Source: Micromonospora sicca
GTDB taxonomy: Bacteria > Actinomycetota > Actinomycetes > Mycobacteriales > Micromonosporaceae
Reading direction: 5' to 3'
Assembly (NCBI RefSeq): GCF_003172935.1
Contig: NZ_QGKS01000406.1
Span: 1-64,000, forward strand
DNA: 64,000 bases
Shown here in pieces: positions 18,195 through 25,361 of the stretch. The notes below the pieces were generated by a model, which worked only from the letters and a program-made list of their open reading frames with translations, made no database searches and had not been told where the DNA came from. How positions within the stretch are numbered: position 1 is the stretch's first letter; each line of letters opens with the position of its first letter. The translations under genes and the position numbers were made by a program.

Positions 18195-19136
18195 GTGACG
18201 ACGCGTGTGGCCGCCATCGACTGCGGGACCAACTCCATCCGACTGCTGGTCGCCGACCTGCCCGACCCGTCGGCCGGCCCGCAGGCGCCGCTGGTCGACG
18301 TGACCCGCCGGATGGAGATCGTCCGGCTCGGCCAGGGCGTCGACAGGACGGGCCGGCTCGCCCCCGAGGCCATCGAGCGCACCCGGGTCGCGCTGGCGTC
18401 CTACGCCGCCGAGATCGAGAAGCTGGGCGCCGAGCGGGTCCGGATGTGCGCCACCTCGGCGACCCGCGACGCGGCCAACGCCGCCGACTTCCGGGCGATG
18501 GTCGAGCAGACCCTCGGCGTCGAGCCCGAGGTGGTGACCGGCGACGAGGAGGCCCGGCTCTCGTTCACCGGCGCGGTGCGCGGCCTGCCCGCCGACGCCG
18601 AGCAGCCGTACCTGGTGGTCGACATCGGCGGCGGCTCCACCGAGTTCGTGGTCGGCACCCGCGAGGGCGGCGTCGAAGCCGCCGTCTCAATGGACATCGG
18701 CTGTGTCCGGATGACCGAGCGGCACCTGCACGGCGACCCGCCGACCCTGGACGAGATCGCCGCAGCCCAGGCCGACATCGTGGTCGCGGTGGACCGGGCG
18801 CTGGCGGTGGTGCCGGGCCGCGAGGCCGCCACGCTGGTCGGGCTCGCCGGGTCGGTCACCACCGTGGTCGCCGTCGCCCAGGGCCTGACCGAGTACGACC
18901 CGGCGCGCATCCACCACGCCCGGGTGTCGTACGAGCAGGTCGCCGACGTCACCGCCGACCTGCTGGCGAAGACCCGGGAGCAGCGGCTCGCCATCCCGGT
19001 GATGCACCCGGGCCGGGCCGACGTGATCGGCGCGGGGGCGTTGGTGCTCCGCGTGATCATGGAGCGGGCCGGCATGCCGTCGGTGGTCGCCTCCGAGCAC
19101 GACATCCTCGACGGCATCTGCTACAGCATTCTGTAG
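18195..19136 (+). CDS. ppx: Exopolyphosphatase / Ppx-GppA phosphatase
   Basis: A 313-residue member of the Ppx/GppA family, which hydrolyses polyphosphate or pppGpp. The ASKHA nucleotide-binding folds are visible: phosphate 1 loop AAIDCGTNSIRLLVADL at the start and phosphate 2 loop VVDIGGGSTEFVVG near residue 142. Other blocks are RMCATSATRDAANA and DVIGAGALVLRVIMER. The GTG at 18195 gives the family N-terminus. Short Ppx2-like proteins of this length are standard in actinobacteria. It closes the eno-divIC-DUF501-ppx block, with three extra genes inserted before it. Confidence 0.93.
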   Translation: MTTRVAAIDCGTNSIRLLVADLPDPSAGPQAPLVDVTRRMEIVRLGQGVDRTGRLAPEAIERTRVALASYAAEIEKLGAERVRMCATSATRDAANAADFRAMVEQTLGVEPEVVTGDEEARLSFTGAVRGLPADAEQPYLVVDIGGGSTEFVVGTREGGVEAAVSMDIGCVRMTERHLHGDPPTLDEIAAAQADIVVAVDRALAVVPGREAATLVGLAGSVTTVVAVAQGLTEYDPARIHHARVSYEQVADVTADLLAKTREQRLAIPVMHPGRADVIGAGALVLRVIMERAGMPSVVASEHDILDGICYSIL

Positions 19137-19160
19137 CAGGGTCGGCCCCTGCGCGGTCTG

Positions 19161-19358
19161 CTAGCCGGGTTCGCCCTCAAGGTCGCTGCGACGCTTCGCA
19201 GCCCAAGCCCTGACGTCCGCCGCCCGCCACACTCGGCCGACGGTCAGGTGGGCGATCGGGACGGGGAAGTCTGCGCGCTCAGCGAGCGTGTTGGCTCGCT
19301 GCCTGGACACACCGAGGAAGGCCGCTATCTCGGCCATGGCCATAACGTCCTCGGTCAT
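19161..19358 (-). CDS. Small AlpA/excisionase-like helix-turn-helix protein
   Basis: A 65-residue protein that is nearly all one winged MerR/AlpA-type HTH: MAEIAAFLGVSRQRANTLAERADFPVPI, then VGRVWRAADVRAWA. Such proteins act as excisionases or small regulators in integrated elements. It is the first gene of a patch that looks accessory. A perfect short palindrome (GGCTCAT-CT-ATGAGCC, 19380-19395) lies just upstream of its start and is a candidate operator. No integrase gene is visible nearby. Confidence 0.8.
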   Translation of the reverse strand: MTEDVMAMAEIAAFLGVSRQRANTLAERADFPVPIAHLTVGRVWRAADVRAWAAKRRSDLEGEPG

Positions 19359-19379
19359 CGGTGCCGACCATCCGACCGA

Positions 19380-19395
19380 GGCTCATCTATGAGCC
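19380..19395. promoter_or_regulatory. Palindrome upstream of the AlpA-like gene
   Basis: GGCTCAT and ATGAGCC form perfect 7-base arms around CT, 22 bases before the start codon of the HTH gene. Position and symmetry fit an operator for autoregulation, but this is inference. From here to 19797 (about 400 bases) I find no gene, only this palindrome and the hairpin at 19501-19560. Confidence 0.4.
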
Positions 19396-19500
19396 TTTTC
19401 CAACCTCCCACGTCACAAACAGCGCTCCCTGCCCCGTCGGCTACGGCGTGGCAGCCTCCCGCAGGCGTAGGTGTCAGGGCTCGGCTGCGAGCGCGTCCTG

Positions 19501-19560
19501 GCGCGGCTTGAGCCTGACGTCGACCCGAGAGAGGGTCAGATCCCGGCTCAAGCCGCCGCG
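19501..19560. repeat. Large stem-loop in the gene-free stretch
   Basis: GCGCGGCTTGAGCC at 19501-19514 is matched by an inverted copy at 19545-19560 with a single extra base. A second, inner pairing ACCC/GGGT is possible. The stretch around it has lower GC than the flanking genes and no convincing reading frame. It may be a terminator or an origin/attachment-type structure of a decayed element. Confidence 0.5.
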
Positions 19561-19797
19561 CAGGAGCCGAATCCACGTGGGGGCGCGCGACGGCGGGGTC
19601 GGCCAGGGTGACGCGACCGACCGAAGCGGATGGCGTTTGGTCTTCATCCCGCAAGGTGCCCTGTGCTTCTTCGCACACGCGACTCAGCTTTCGGATTGGC
19701 CAAGAAAAGGAACCTGGAATGGAGGGTGGCAGCACCGGGGCCGCGTTAGTGCGCTCGCGCACGCCCTTGCGCCGCGCGTTGTCCCGTTGCGGGATCG

Positions 19798-20253
19798 TCA
19801 ATCGGTCCGGGTGCGGAGGCTCCGCGCCAGGGTGGGGATCATCACCGTCGCAGGGACGAGGTGTAGTCCGAGGAGGGCGGTGGTGGTGGCGGTGTTTGCC
19901 CCGGAGAGGAGGGGCGGGACCAACGAGATCGCGGTCAGCGACACTGCGGTCCACACGAATCGCTCGGTGGGGCGAGCGCTCCAACGAAGAAGAGCGACGG
20001 CAATGACGATGCCCACGACCGAGAAGAAGCCGGTCACCACGGCGAACCCGGACAACGGGATCGTCTCGCCACCATCGGGGACCTCGAAGTCGACGCCAAC
20101 GGCCTGGGCAAGCGCAGCGGCGAGGGTGGTGGCCACCATCGCTGCGAGCGTGGCAATGAAGCCGGTGCCGGCGAGCCCGCGGAGTCGGTGGGTGTGCCTG
20201 GTCCGGCCCGATGCCGGGCCCGCGACGACCCCGGTGTCATTCATGCTGTTCAT
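19798..20253 (-). CDS. DUF6069-family membrane protein
   Basis: A 151-residue protein with four hydrophobic segments (GFIATLAAMVATTLAAALA, LSGFAVVTGFFSVVGIVIA, FVWTAVSLTAISLVPPLL, ATTTALLGLHLVPATVM). It matches the DUF6069 family of small actinobacterial membrane proteins. Its ATG overlaps the stop of the cupin-like gene (ATGA), so it is the last gene of a three-gene unit with the sigma factor. No function is established. Confidence 0.8.
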   Translation of the reverse strand: MNSMNDTGVVAGPASGRTRHTHRLRGLAGTGFIATLAAMVATTLAAALAQAVGVDFEVPDGGETIPLSGFAVVTGFFSVVGIVIAVALLRWSARPTERFVWTAVSLTAISLVPPLLSGANTATTTALLGLHLVPATVMIPTLARSLRTRTD

Positions 20254-20546
20254 GTCGTTCCTCCATCATTCGGTAACTGGCGTACGGGGTGTGTTGACCA
20301 GCATGTGACGGTCCTGGCCCTGGGGGTGACGATGCGCACCCTCGCCGTGCGACGGCCGGGGTTCCGCAGGGCGTGGATGCCGGTGCCGCGGAGCCAGAAC
20401 CCGGCGTCGCGTCCGACGACCGGCCCGGGCTCGCCGTCGCGCAGCTCCAGCTGCACCCGCCCGCGGGTGACGACGCCGAACGCGTCGCACCACTCCGCCG
20501 CGACCACCGCGACACGCGCGCCACCGCGCAGCGTGAGCGTCCACAC
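20250..20546 (-). CDS. Small cupin-like protein between sigma factor and DUF6069 gene
   Basis: A 98-residue protein from the GTG at 20546, five bases after the sigma factor stop. The sequence reads like one small beta-barrel: LTLRGGARVAVVAAEWC, FGVVTRGRVQLELRDGE, FWLRGTGIHALRNPG, RVRIVTPRAR. That pattern suggests a cupin or FHA-free beta sandwich. Catalytic residues are not evident. Its end overlaps the DUF6069 start by 4 bases. Overlapping frames on this strand are longer but have no protein-like composition. The sigma/cupin pairing suggests a sensing or anti-sigma-like partner, which is inference. Confidence 0.6.
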   Translation of the reverse strand: MWTLTLRGGARVAVVAAEWCDAFGVVTRGRVQLELRDGEPGPVVGRDAGFWLRGTGIHALRNPGRRTARVRIVTPRARTVTCWSTHPVRQLPNDGGTT

Positions 20547-20551
20547 CGGGA

Positions 20552-21580
20552 CTACTCCGTGCCGTCCGCCGGCAGGCGCTCCGGCAGCCCGAGCCGCGGG
20601 AACTGGTCGTCGTGGAAGATGACGATCTCGGTGATCGCCCCGCCGGTGACGCGCAGGACGTCGATCGTCAGCGGCAGGTACGCGCCCTCCCGCTTCCGCC
20701 ACAGGTAGAAGGCGACGGCCGGCTGCCGGTTCACCGAGGTGGGGACCGCGCGCAGGCCCTTCATGCCATCGAATCCATCCTCGACCCAGCTGTTCACCAC
20801 CGCGTCGCGGCCGACGTACAGGCCCGGCGTGGGCGGCATCGAGCAGCGGACGTCGTCCCGCAGCATGGCAGCGAGCACGTCGATGTCCGTGGCCACACTG
20901 GCGTCGGTGAAGCGGCGCACCAGCTCGCGCGTCCCGGCGTCCTCCTCGCCGCCGGTCCAGTCCTGCCGCTCTGCGGGCAGGTGCTCCCGCATGCCGGCGC
21001 GGGCCCGCTGCAGCGCGCTGTTCACGGAGTTGACGGAGTCCCCGAGGAGCTCCGCGACGTCCTTCGCCGGCCAGCCGAGCACGTCCCGCAGGATCAGCAC
21101 GGCCCGCGGGCGCGGCGCGAGGTGCTGGACCGCGACCAGGTACGCCAGCTCGATCGTCTCCCGCGCGACGGCGACGCTCTCCGGCTCGTCCGCATCGCCC
21201 GCGGGCAGCTCGTCGAGCAGCCGGTCCGGGTAGGGCTGCAGCCACAGCACCTCGCCGCCGGTCGCAGGCTCCGGGCGGCACTTGGCGAGCAGGTCCAGGC
21301 AGGCGTTGGTGGCGATCCGGTACAGCCAGGCCCGGAACGTCGACCGCCCCTCGAAGGTCTCCCGCCGCCGCCAGGCACGGAGGAACGTCTCCTGCACGGT
21401 GTCCTCGGCGTCCTCGAACGACCCGAGCATCCGGTAGCAGTGCACGTGCAGCTCCCGCCGGTGCCGCTCCGCCAGCCCCGAGAACGCCGGCTCGTCGACC
21501 TCGCCCAGACCGCACCCGCCCAGACCGCTCTCGCCCAGACCGCTCACGCCCAGCTCCTCCAGCCGCGTGTCCGCACTCAT
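20552..21580 (-). CDS. ECF RNA polymerase sigma factor with SnoaL-like C-terminal domain (SigX5 type)
   Basis: A 342-residue sigma-70 family factor. Region 2 reads LAERHRRELHVHCYRMLGSFEDAEDTVQETFLRAW and GRSTFRAWLYRIATNACLDLL. Region 4 reads LAPRPRAVLILRDVLGWPAKDVAELLGDSVNSVNSALQRARA. A C-terminal ~120-residue SnoaL/NTF2-like domain follows, as in the TIGR02960 (SigX5) group, where it modulates activity in place of a classical anti-sigma factor. The ATG at 21580 has GAAGGA upstream. The first ~30 residues carry a GLGESGLGGCGLGE repeat. Two small genes follow in the same unit. Confidence 0.92.
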   Translation of the reverse strand: MSADTRLEELGVSGLGESGLGGCGLGEVDEPAFSGLAERHRRELHVHCYRMLGSFEDAEDTVQETFLRAWRRRETFEGRSTFRAWLYRIATNACLDLLAKCRPEPATGGEVLWLQPYPDRLLDELPAGDADEPESVAVARETIELAYLVAVQHLAPRPRAVLILRDVLGWPAKDVAELLGDSVNSVNSALQRARAGMREHLPAERQDWTGGEEDAGTRELVRRFTDASVATDIDVLAAMLRDDVRCSMPPTPGLYVGRDAVVNSWVEDGFDGMKGLRAVPTSVNRQPAVAFYLWRKREGAYLPLTIDVLRVTGGAITEIVIFHDDQFPRLGLPERLPADGTE

Positions 21581-21662
21581 CACGTCATCCTTCCGTCTCG
21601 TCGTGTCCCGTCGTAGGTGTGACGGGTGCGGGCGCGACAACTCATCACTTGGGTCGATCGGC

Positions 21663-21797
21663 ATGGCTGATCCAGTGACGGATCCGGTGGCGGAGCACGA
21701 CGCGCGGTACGGCGAGGAGGGCGCGGGTCCGCCGGAGTGGGCGTGGGTGCGCGACCGCCTGGCGCGTGCCGGGGTCCCCTGGTTCACGACGACGCGG
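21663..21797 (+). pseudogene. Truncated PPOX/pyridoxamine-phosphate-oxidase-like gene, 5' fragment
   Basis: About 45 codons from an ATG at 21663 read DPVAEHDARYGEEGAGPPEWAWVRDRLARAGVPWFTTTR. This resembles the N-terminus of PPOX-class flavin/F420-binding proteins, which normally continue with a DGRPHVTPV-like block. Here that block is missing: the frame drifts into unrelated residues and meets the tRNA-end-like sequence near 21884. It looks like the stump of a gene cut by recombination. It is divergent from the sigma factor gene. From 21798 to 22196 there is no other intact gene. Confidence 0.5.
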
Positions 21798-21883
21798 CGG
21801 GCATGGACGCACGGGCACGGCACGAGGTCCACCGAAAAGGATGGGCTTGATCTTGGAGCCGAGACCCGGCTCACCTGGGGAGA

Positions 21884-21910
21884 TGCGCGCCCGAAGGGAT
21901 TCGAACCCCG
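21884..21910 (-). other. tRNA 3'-end-like remnant (possible attachment site)
   Basis: On the minus strand the sequence has a T-loop-like GGGGTTCGAATCCC followed by an acceptor-like TTCGGGCGCGCA. No D-arm, anticodon arm or pairing 5' acceptor strand is present upstream, so it is not a complete tRNA gene. Site-specific integrases often leave such 3' tRNA fragments. It joins the truncated PPOX-like gene on one side and a decayed reading frame on the other. Confidence 0.4.
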
Positions 21911-21961
21911 GCGCTGTTGCGTTACCGGATCGGCGGACACGCTAGGCCCGCCGACTACCTG

Positions 21962-22150
21962 TCAGATCGCTTCGGCGAGCTCGGTGAACGCCGCGGCGAC
22001 CCGCAGTGCGGGACGGGCCGTCTTACCTGGAGCCTCGTCCTCATCGATGTCCGGGTCTGCCACACCCGCCCTGACCTGCAAGATCAGGTTGGAAAAGGCT
22101 CTATCTCTGACCCGTCCAGCGCAGATTCTGTCGCAACTGCCGGGCGGCAT
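21962..22150 (-). pseudogene. Possible 3' remnant of an accessory gene
   Basis: A minus-strand frame ends ...AFSNLILQVRAGV, DPDIDEDEAPGKT and RPALRVAAAFTELAEAI before its stop at 21962. The composition is protein-like and ends just before the tRNA-like remnant, where an integrase or replication gene often stops in actinomycete integrative elements. I do not recognise the family. The upstream part is absent or unreadable, and no ribosome-binding site is obvious. It may be a fragment or chance. Confidence 0.3.
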
Positions 22151-22196
22151 CGCCTGGAGCCTCGCGCTGACGGGGTAAGCCGCCTAGGCTGCCGAA

Positions 22197-22547
22197 ATGG
22201 CGGTCAAGCGGATCAAGCCGAACATCCGCTCCGAGGACTTCGACGGGAGCCGTCGGTTCTACACCGACCTGATCGGGCTGGACGGCGGTGACGGGCTCGA
22301 CTGGATCCTGTTCTTCGGTGGGGAGACCCGCGAGGTCCAGCTCTCGGTCATGAAGCGGGACATCCGCGCGGACGTCCACCCAGATGTGTCGATCGAGGTG
22401 GACGACGTCGACGACGTGCACGCGCGGTGCGTCGCCGCGGGTGCCGAGATCGTCTACCCGCTCACCGACGAGCCCTGGGGGCTACGCCGGTTCTTCGTCC
22501 GCGACCCCAACGGCGCCGTCATCAACGTCACCCAGCACAGGGTGTAG
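22197..22547 (+). CDS. VOC family protein (glyoxalase/bleomycin-resistance fold)
   Basis: A 116-residue single-module VOC protein. It begins with KRIKPNIRSEDFDGSRRFYTDLIGL. A second beta-alpha-beta unit runs VSIEVDDVDDVHARCVAAGAEIVYPLTDEPWGLRRFFVRDPNGAVINVTQ. Metal-ligand positions are not conserved clearly enough to name an activity; relatives include dioxygenases, lyases and antibiotic-binding proteins. The ATG is preceded by a short leader after the accessory patch. It is convergent with the LysE-type gene, 22 bases apart, with no strong terminator between. Confidence 0.88.
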   Translation: MAVKRIKPNIRSEDFDGSRRFYTDLIGLDGGDGLDWILFFGGETREVQLSVMKRDIRADVHPDVSIEVDDVDDVHARCVAAGAEIVYPLTDEPWGLRRFFVRDPNGAVINVTQHRV

Positions 22548-22569
22548 CAGCCGAGCGGGCGGGCGGTGG

Positions 22570-23199
22570 TCAGGCGCGCTCGGTGGCGAGGCGCGCGCTG
22601 AAGCCGAGCAGGGCCACCCCGGTCAGCCCGTCCAGCCAGCGTCGGACCCGGCGGCGGGACAGCAGCTCGCGGGCGCGGTTCATCGTCGCGACCAGCACCA
22701 GCAGGTAGGCCAGCCCCAGCACCGCGTGGCTGAGCGCGAACAGCAGCAGCACCGCCAGGGGCGCGGAGCCGCCGACGAACTGCGGCAGCACGGCCAGGTA
22801 GAAGGCCAGCACCTTCGGGTTGGTGATGTTGGAGAGGAAGCCCTGCCGGAAGCCGGTGAACGCCTCGCCGGACGGGGTGGGGCCGTCGTCGGCCAGCGGG
22901 GCGTACCGGCCCTGCCAGGCCGAGCGCCAGGCCTGCACGCCCAGGTACGCCAGGTAGGCGACGCCGGCCCAGCGGATCGTCTCGAACAGCGGCTGGGAGC
23001 GGACGATCAGCGCGCCCAGCCCGGCCGCGGCGGCGACGCCCTGCACGGCGTTCGAGCCGGTCACCCCGACCGCGCTCCACCTGCCGCGCCGTCGGCCGGC
23101 GGCCAGGGTGTTCCGGGTGACCACCGCGAAGTCCGGGCCGGGGATGAGGATGAGCACCGTGGCGAAGACCAGGAAGGATCCGTAGCTGCTCCACGACAT
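22570..23199 (-). CDS. LysE/RhtB-family amino-acid exporter
   Basis: A protein of about 209 residues with six expected membrane helices. The N-terminal signature is FLVFATVLILIPGPDFAVVTRNTLAAGRRRG, where the PGPD turn is diagnostic of LysE/RhtB translocators. LAYLGVQAWRSAW and GFLSNITNPKVLAFYLAVLPQF follow, again family hallmarks. The start is taken at the ATG at 23199; an ATG 12 bases earlier (23211) is equally open. The substrate within the amino-acid group is not predictable. It is divergent from the PadR gene, with 79 bases between. Confidence 0.9.
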   Translation of the reverse strand: MSWSSYGSFLVFATVLILIPGPDFAVVTRNTLAAGRRRGRWSAVGVTGSNAVQGVAAAAGLGALIVRSQPLFETIRWAGVAYLAYLGVQAWRSAWQGRYAPLADDGPTPSGEAFTGFRQGFLSNITNPKVLAFYLAVLPQFVGGSAPLAVLLLFALSHAVLGLAYLLVLVATMNRARELLSRRRVRRWLDGLTGVALLGFSARLATERA

Positions 23200-23241
23200 G
23201 CTTCCGACCATACGACGGCGCCGACGTCCGCTAGTGTTTTC

Positions 23242-23271
23242 TTGACGGTACTACGCAATCCGCACTAGTGT
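23242..23271 (+). promoter_or_regulatory. Promoter of the PadR gene, probably leaderless
   Basis: TTGACG (23242-23247) and TAGTGT (23266-23271) are spaced by 18 bases. The GTG start of the PadR gene is at 23279, 7 bases past the -10 box, so transcription should begin at or next to the start codon. CTAGTG at 23231 and CACTAG at 23263 form an inverted repeat around the -35 box and could be the PadR operator. Confidence 0.6.
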
Positions 23272-23278
23272 CGAAAGC

Positions 23279-23611
23279 GTGGATACCACGCAGCTCCTCA
23301 AGGGCGTGCTCGACCTCGCCGTCCTCGCCGTGCTCCGAGAGGAGGACGGCTACGGCTACGACATCCTGCGCCGGTTGCGCGAGGCCGGCCTGGAGGAGGT
23401 CGGCGACGCCTCGGTCTACGGCACCCTGCGCCGGCTCTTCGCCGCCGGCCTGCTCACCACCTACGTCGTCCCGAGCGAATCCGGCCCGCACCGCAAGTAC
23501 TACGCCCTCAACGCCGCCGGCCGGGACCAGCTCGCCCGCTCCGGCAAGACCTGGCGCTCGTTCGCCACGACCATGGACGCACTGCTCGACGATCGGGGGA
23601 TGGCGGCATGA
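23279..23611 (+). CDS. PadR-family transcriptional regulator
   Basis: A 110-residue PadR protein. The winged helix is clear: LLKGVLDLAVLAVLREEDGYGYDILRRLREAGL, then GDASVYGTLRRLFAAGLLTTYV and GPHRKYYALNAAGRDQL. The C-terminal helix used for dimerisation is short. PadR proteins usually repress their own operon and are released by a small molecule. The gene overlaps the next one by 4 bases (ATGA), typical of PadR/membrane-protein pairs. No ribosome-binding site precedes the GTG, in keeping with a leaderless transcript. Confidence 0.92.
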   Translation: MDTTQLLKGVLDLAVLAVLREEDGYGYDILRRLREAGLEEVGDASVYGTLRRLFAAGLLTTYVVPSESGPHRKYYALNAAGRDQLARSGKTWRSFATTMDALLDDRGMAA

Positions 23612-24624
23612 CCGTCACTGGGCAGGACATCGCGGACTACGTCCACCGGGTGCGGGCCGCACTGGCCGACCTGCCGTCCGCCGTCCGCGACGAGTTGACC
23701 GAGGACCTGCCGGAGCACCTGACCGAGGTCGCCGCCGAGGCGGACGGCACGCTGGTCGAGCGGCTCGGCGAGCCCGAGGCGTACGCCGCCGAACTGCGCG
23801 CGGCCGCTGGCGCCGGCGAGCCGCTCGGCGCCCGCGGCGGCCTGGACCGGCGGATCGCCGCCGCCGCGCACCGGGCCCGCGCCCGGCTGTCCGGCCTCGA
23901 CACCAGTCTCGGTCCGATCCTCGGGTACGCCTCGGCGAGCGAGTTCCTCCGCCTGCTCCGGCCGGCCTGGTGGGTGCTGCGCGGCTACCTGGCGGCGGCA
24001 CTGCTCTCGGCGATCTTCAGTGGTGACCTCACCCTCGTGCCCCGGCCCTTCCTCAGCGAGGTCACCGGCCTGCTCGTGCTCGTCGCCGCCGTGCTGGCCT
24101 CGATCTGGCTCGGTCGCAACTCCGACCGGCTGCGGCGGTGGCCGCGCCGGCTGATGCACGCCGGCGCCCTCGTGCTGGTGGTCTTCGGGCTGGTCCTGCT
24201 CGTCAACCTCGACGAGCGGTCGCAGTGGGACGACTTCGGCTACCAGGGGGTGTCGGTCGGCGACCGGTACGACAGCGTCCAGGACGTCTTCGTCTACGAC
24301 AGCGAGGGGCGGCTGGTGGAGAACGCCCGGCTCTTCGACCAGAACGGCGTGCCGATCCGGCTCGGCTACCCGTCGTGCGTCGACCCGGCCCAGCCGGACG
24401 CCGCGCTGCGCACCGGCTACCCGTACTGCCCGGAAATGGCCCCGTTCCGGCCGCGGCCGCCCGCCACGGCACCGGTGCCGCCGGGGGCGAACGGGGGCGG
24501 GGCGACCCCGGCGCCGTCGGGAAGTTCGTTGCCGACGGCGGCCGCCACGCCGACCGCGGTTCCCAGCGCGACGGTGACTCCGGCCCCGACCGGCACGGTC
24601 CCGGAGCCGAGCCCGACCCGCTGA
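23608..24624 (+). CDS. PadR-partner membrane protein (DUF1700-like N-terminus)
   Basis: A 338-residue protein. The first ~75 residues (VHRVRAALADLPSAVRDELTEDLPEHLTEV, VERLGEPEAYAAEL) form the helical domain common in proteins encoded next to PadR regulators. Three to four membrane segments follow between about residues 125 and 205. The C-terminal ~130 residues are extracellular or cytoplasmic and end in a Pro/Thr/Ala-rich low-complexity tail (about residues 285-338). The PadR protein probably controls its expression. Function is unknown; the pair is thought to sense envelope stress in some species, which is not shown here. Confidence 0.8.
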   Translation: MTVTGQDIADYVHRVRAALADLPSAVRDELTEDLPEHLTEVAAEADGTLVERLGEPEAYAAELRAAAGAGEPLGARGGLDRRIAAAAHRARARLSGLDTSLGPILGYASASEFLRLLRPAWWVLRGYLAAALLSAIFSGDLTLVPRPFLSEVTGLLVLVAAVLASIWLGRNSDRLRRWPRRLMHAGALVLVVFGLVLLVNLDERSQWDDFGYQGVSVGDRYDSVQDVFVYDSEGRLVENARLFDQNGVPIRLGYPSCVDPAQPDAALRTGYPYCPEMAPFRPRPPATAPVPPGANGGGATPAPSGSSLPTAAATPTAVPSATVTPAPTGTVPEPSPTR

Positions 24625-24632
24625 ACCACACC

Positions 24633-24665
24633 GAGGGGCGCCCACCGATCCGGTGGGTGCCCCTC
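24633..24665 (+). terminator. Rho-independent-like terminator
   Basis: A 15-base stem with one G-T wobble: 24633-24647 against 24651-24665, loop of 3 bases. It begins nine bases after the stop of the PadR-partner gene. Confidence 0.8.
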
Positions 24666-24756
24666 GTGCGTCCATGATGGACGGGGCGGTGCAGCGCGAC
24701 CCGATCTTGATCGCTACGGTGTCGCTTGCTCTCACCCCACCCCGGAAGGAACGCCC

Positions 24757-25251
24757 GTGTCAGAGCAGGTCGCCGTCGCTCCCGCACCCCCCGCACGGGA
24801 GAGCGAGCAGCAGCCCGTCGCCCCGTCCACACCGGCCGCCGGGCGGTCCCGGATCGGCACGGTCCTCGGCGTCGTCGTGCTGATCCTCGGCGTGCTGGTC
24901 GCGCTCGCGGTGGGCGCGGTGCTCAAGCTCGGTCCCGGACCCCTCGGCGGCTTGCTGGGCCGCGACGGCACGGCCGACGCGAAGGCCGGCGACTGCGTCG
25001 CCGAGCTGCCCCGGGTCGCCGGCACCGGGGCTACGTCGGTCGACGACGCGACGATCGTCCCCTGCACCGGCGCCCGGGCCGCGTACGCGGTGGTCGGCCG
25101 GGTGGACGACCCGGCCGCCGCACGGAGCCGGTCGGCGGTGGCGTGCGAGCCGCACTTCCGCCCCGGCGACGACGGATACGTCCTCTACCGCGTCGGCGGT
25201 GACGGCGACGGCTACCTGCTCTGCCTTGTCCGGAAGGCGAACGGGAGGTGA
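24757..25251 (+). CDS. Membrane-anchored extracytoplasmic protein (LppU/SCO3897-like)
   Basis: A 164-residue protein from a GTG with GGAAGGA upstream. A Pro/Ala-rich cytoplasmic stretch of ~30 residues is followed by one membrane segment (IGTVLGVVVLILGVLVALAVGAVL). The outer domain has four cysteines in a regular pattern (AGDCVAELP, VPCTGA, VACEPHF, LLCLVRK), resembling the LppU/SCO3897 group of actinobacterial surface proteins. Two disulfides are likely. It stands alone between terminators. Function is unknown. Confidence 0.75.
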   Translation: MSEQVAVAPAPPARESEQQPVAPSTPAAGRSRIGTVLGVVVLILGVLVALAVGAVLKLGPGPLGGLLGRDGTADAKAGDCVAELPRVAGTGATSVDDATIVPCTGARAAYAVVGRVDDPAAARSRSAVACEPHFRPGDDGYVLYRVGGDGDGYLLCLVRKANGR

Positions 25252-25361
25252 ATGCCACTGTTCTCGCGTCTTCCCCGGCGTGGTCGCGGCGTGGCAGGCT
25301 ACCCGCACGTAGGACCACTGGGCGACCAGCCAACGATGACTGACCGCTAGGAGGACGGGCC

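Noticed and set aside
20266..20544. An arginine-rich frame offset by one from the cupin-like gene.
   Set aside because: The alternative frame from 20546 has regular beta-strand-like residues, correct spacing to the sigma gene and a 4-base overlap with the next gene; the arginine-rich one has none.
21884..21975. A complete tRNA gene on the minus strand.
   Set aside because: Only the T-loop and 3' acceptor-like end can be formed; no D-arm, anticodon arm or matching 5' acceptor is present.
19391..22101. A perfect 16-base inverted repeat (GAGCCTTTTCCAACCT at 19391-19406 and its complement at 22086-22101) bounding the accessory patch.
   Set aside because: A single 16-base match among all pairs in 64 kb is expected by chance at a rate near one half, and the flanks show no further similarity or duplications.
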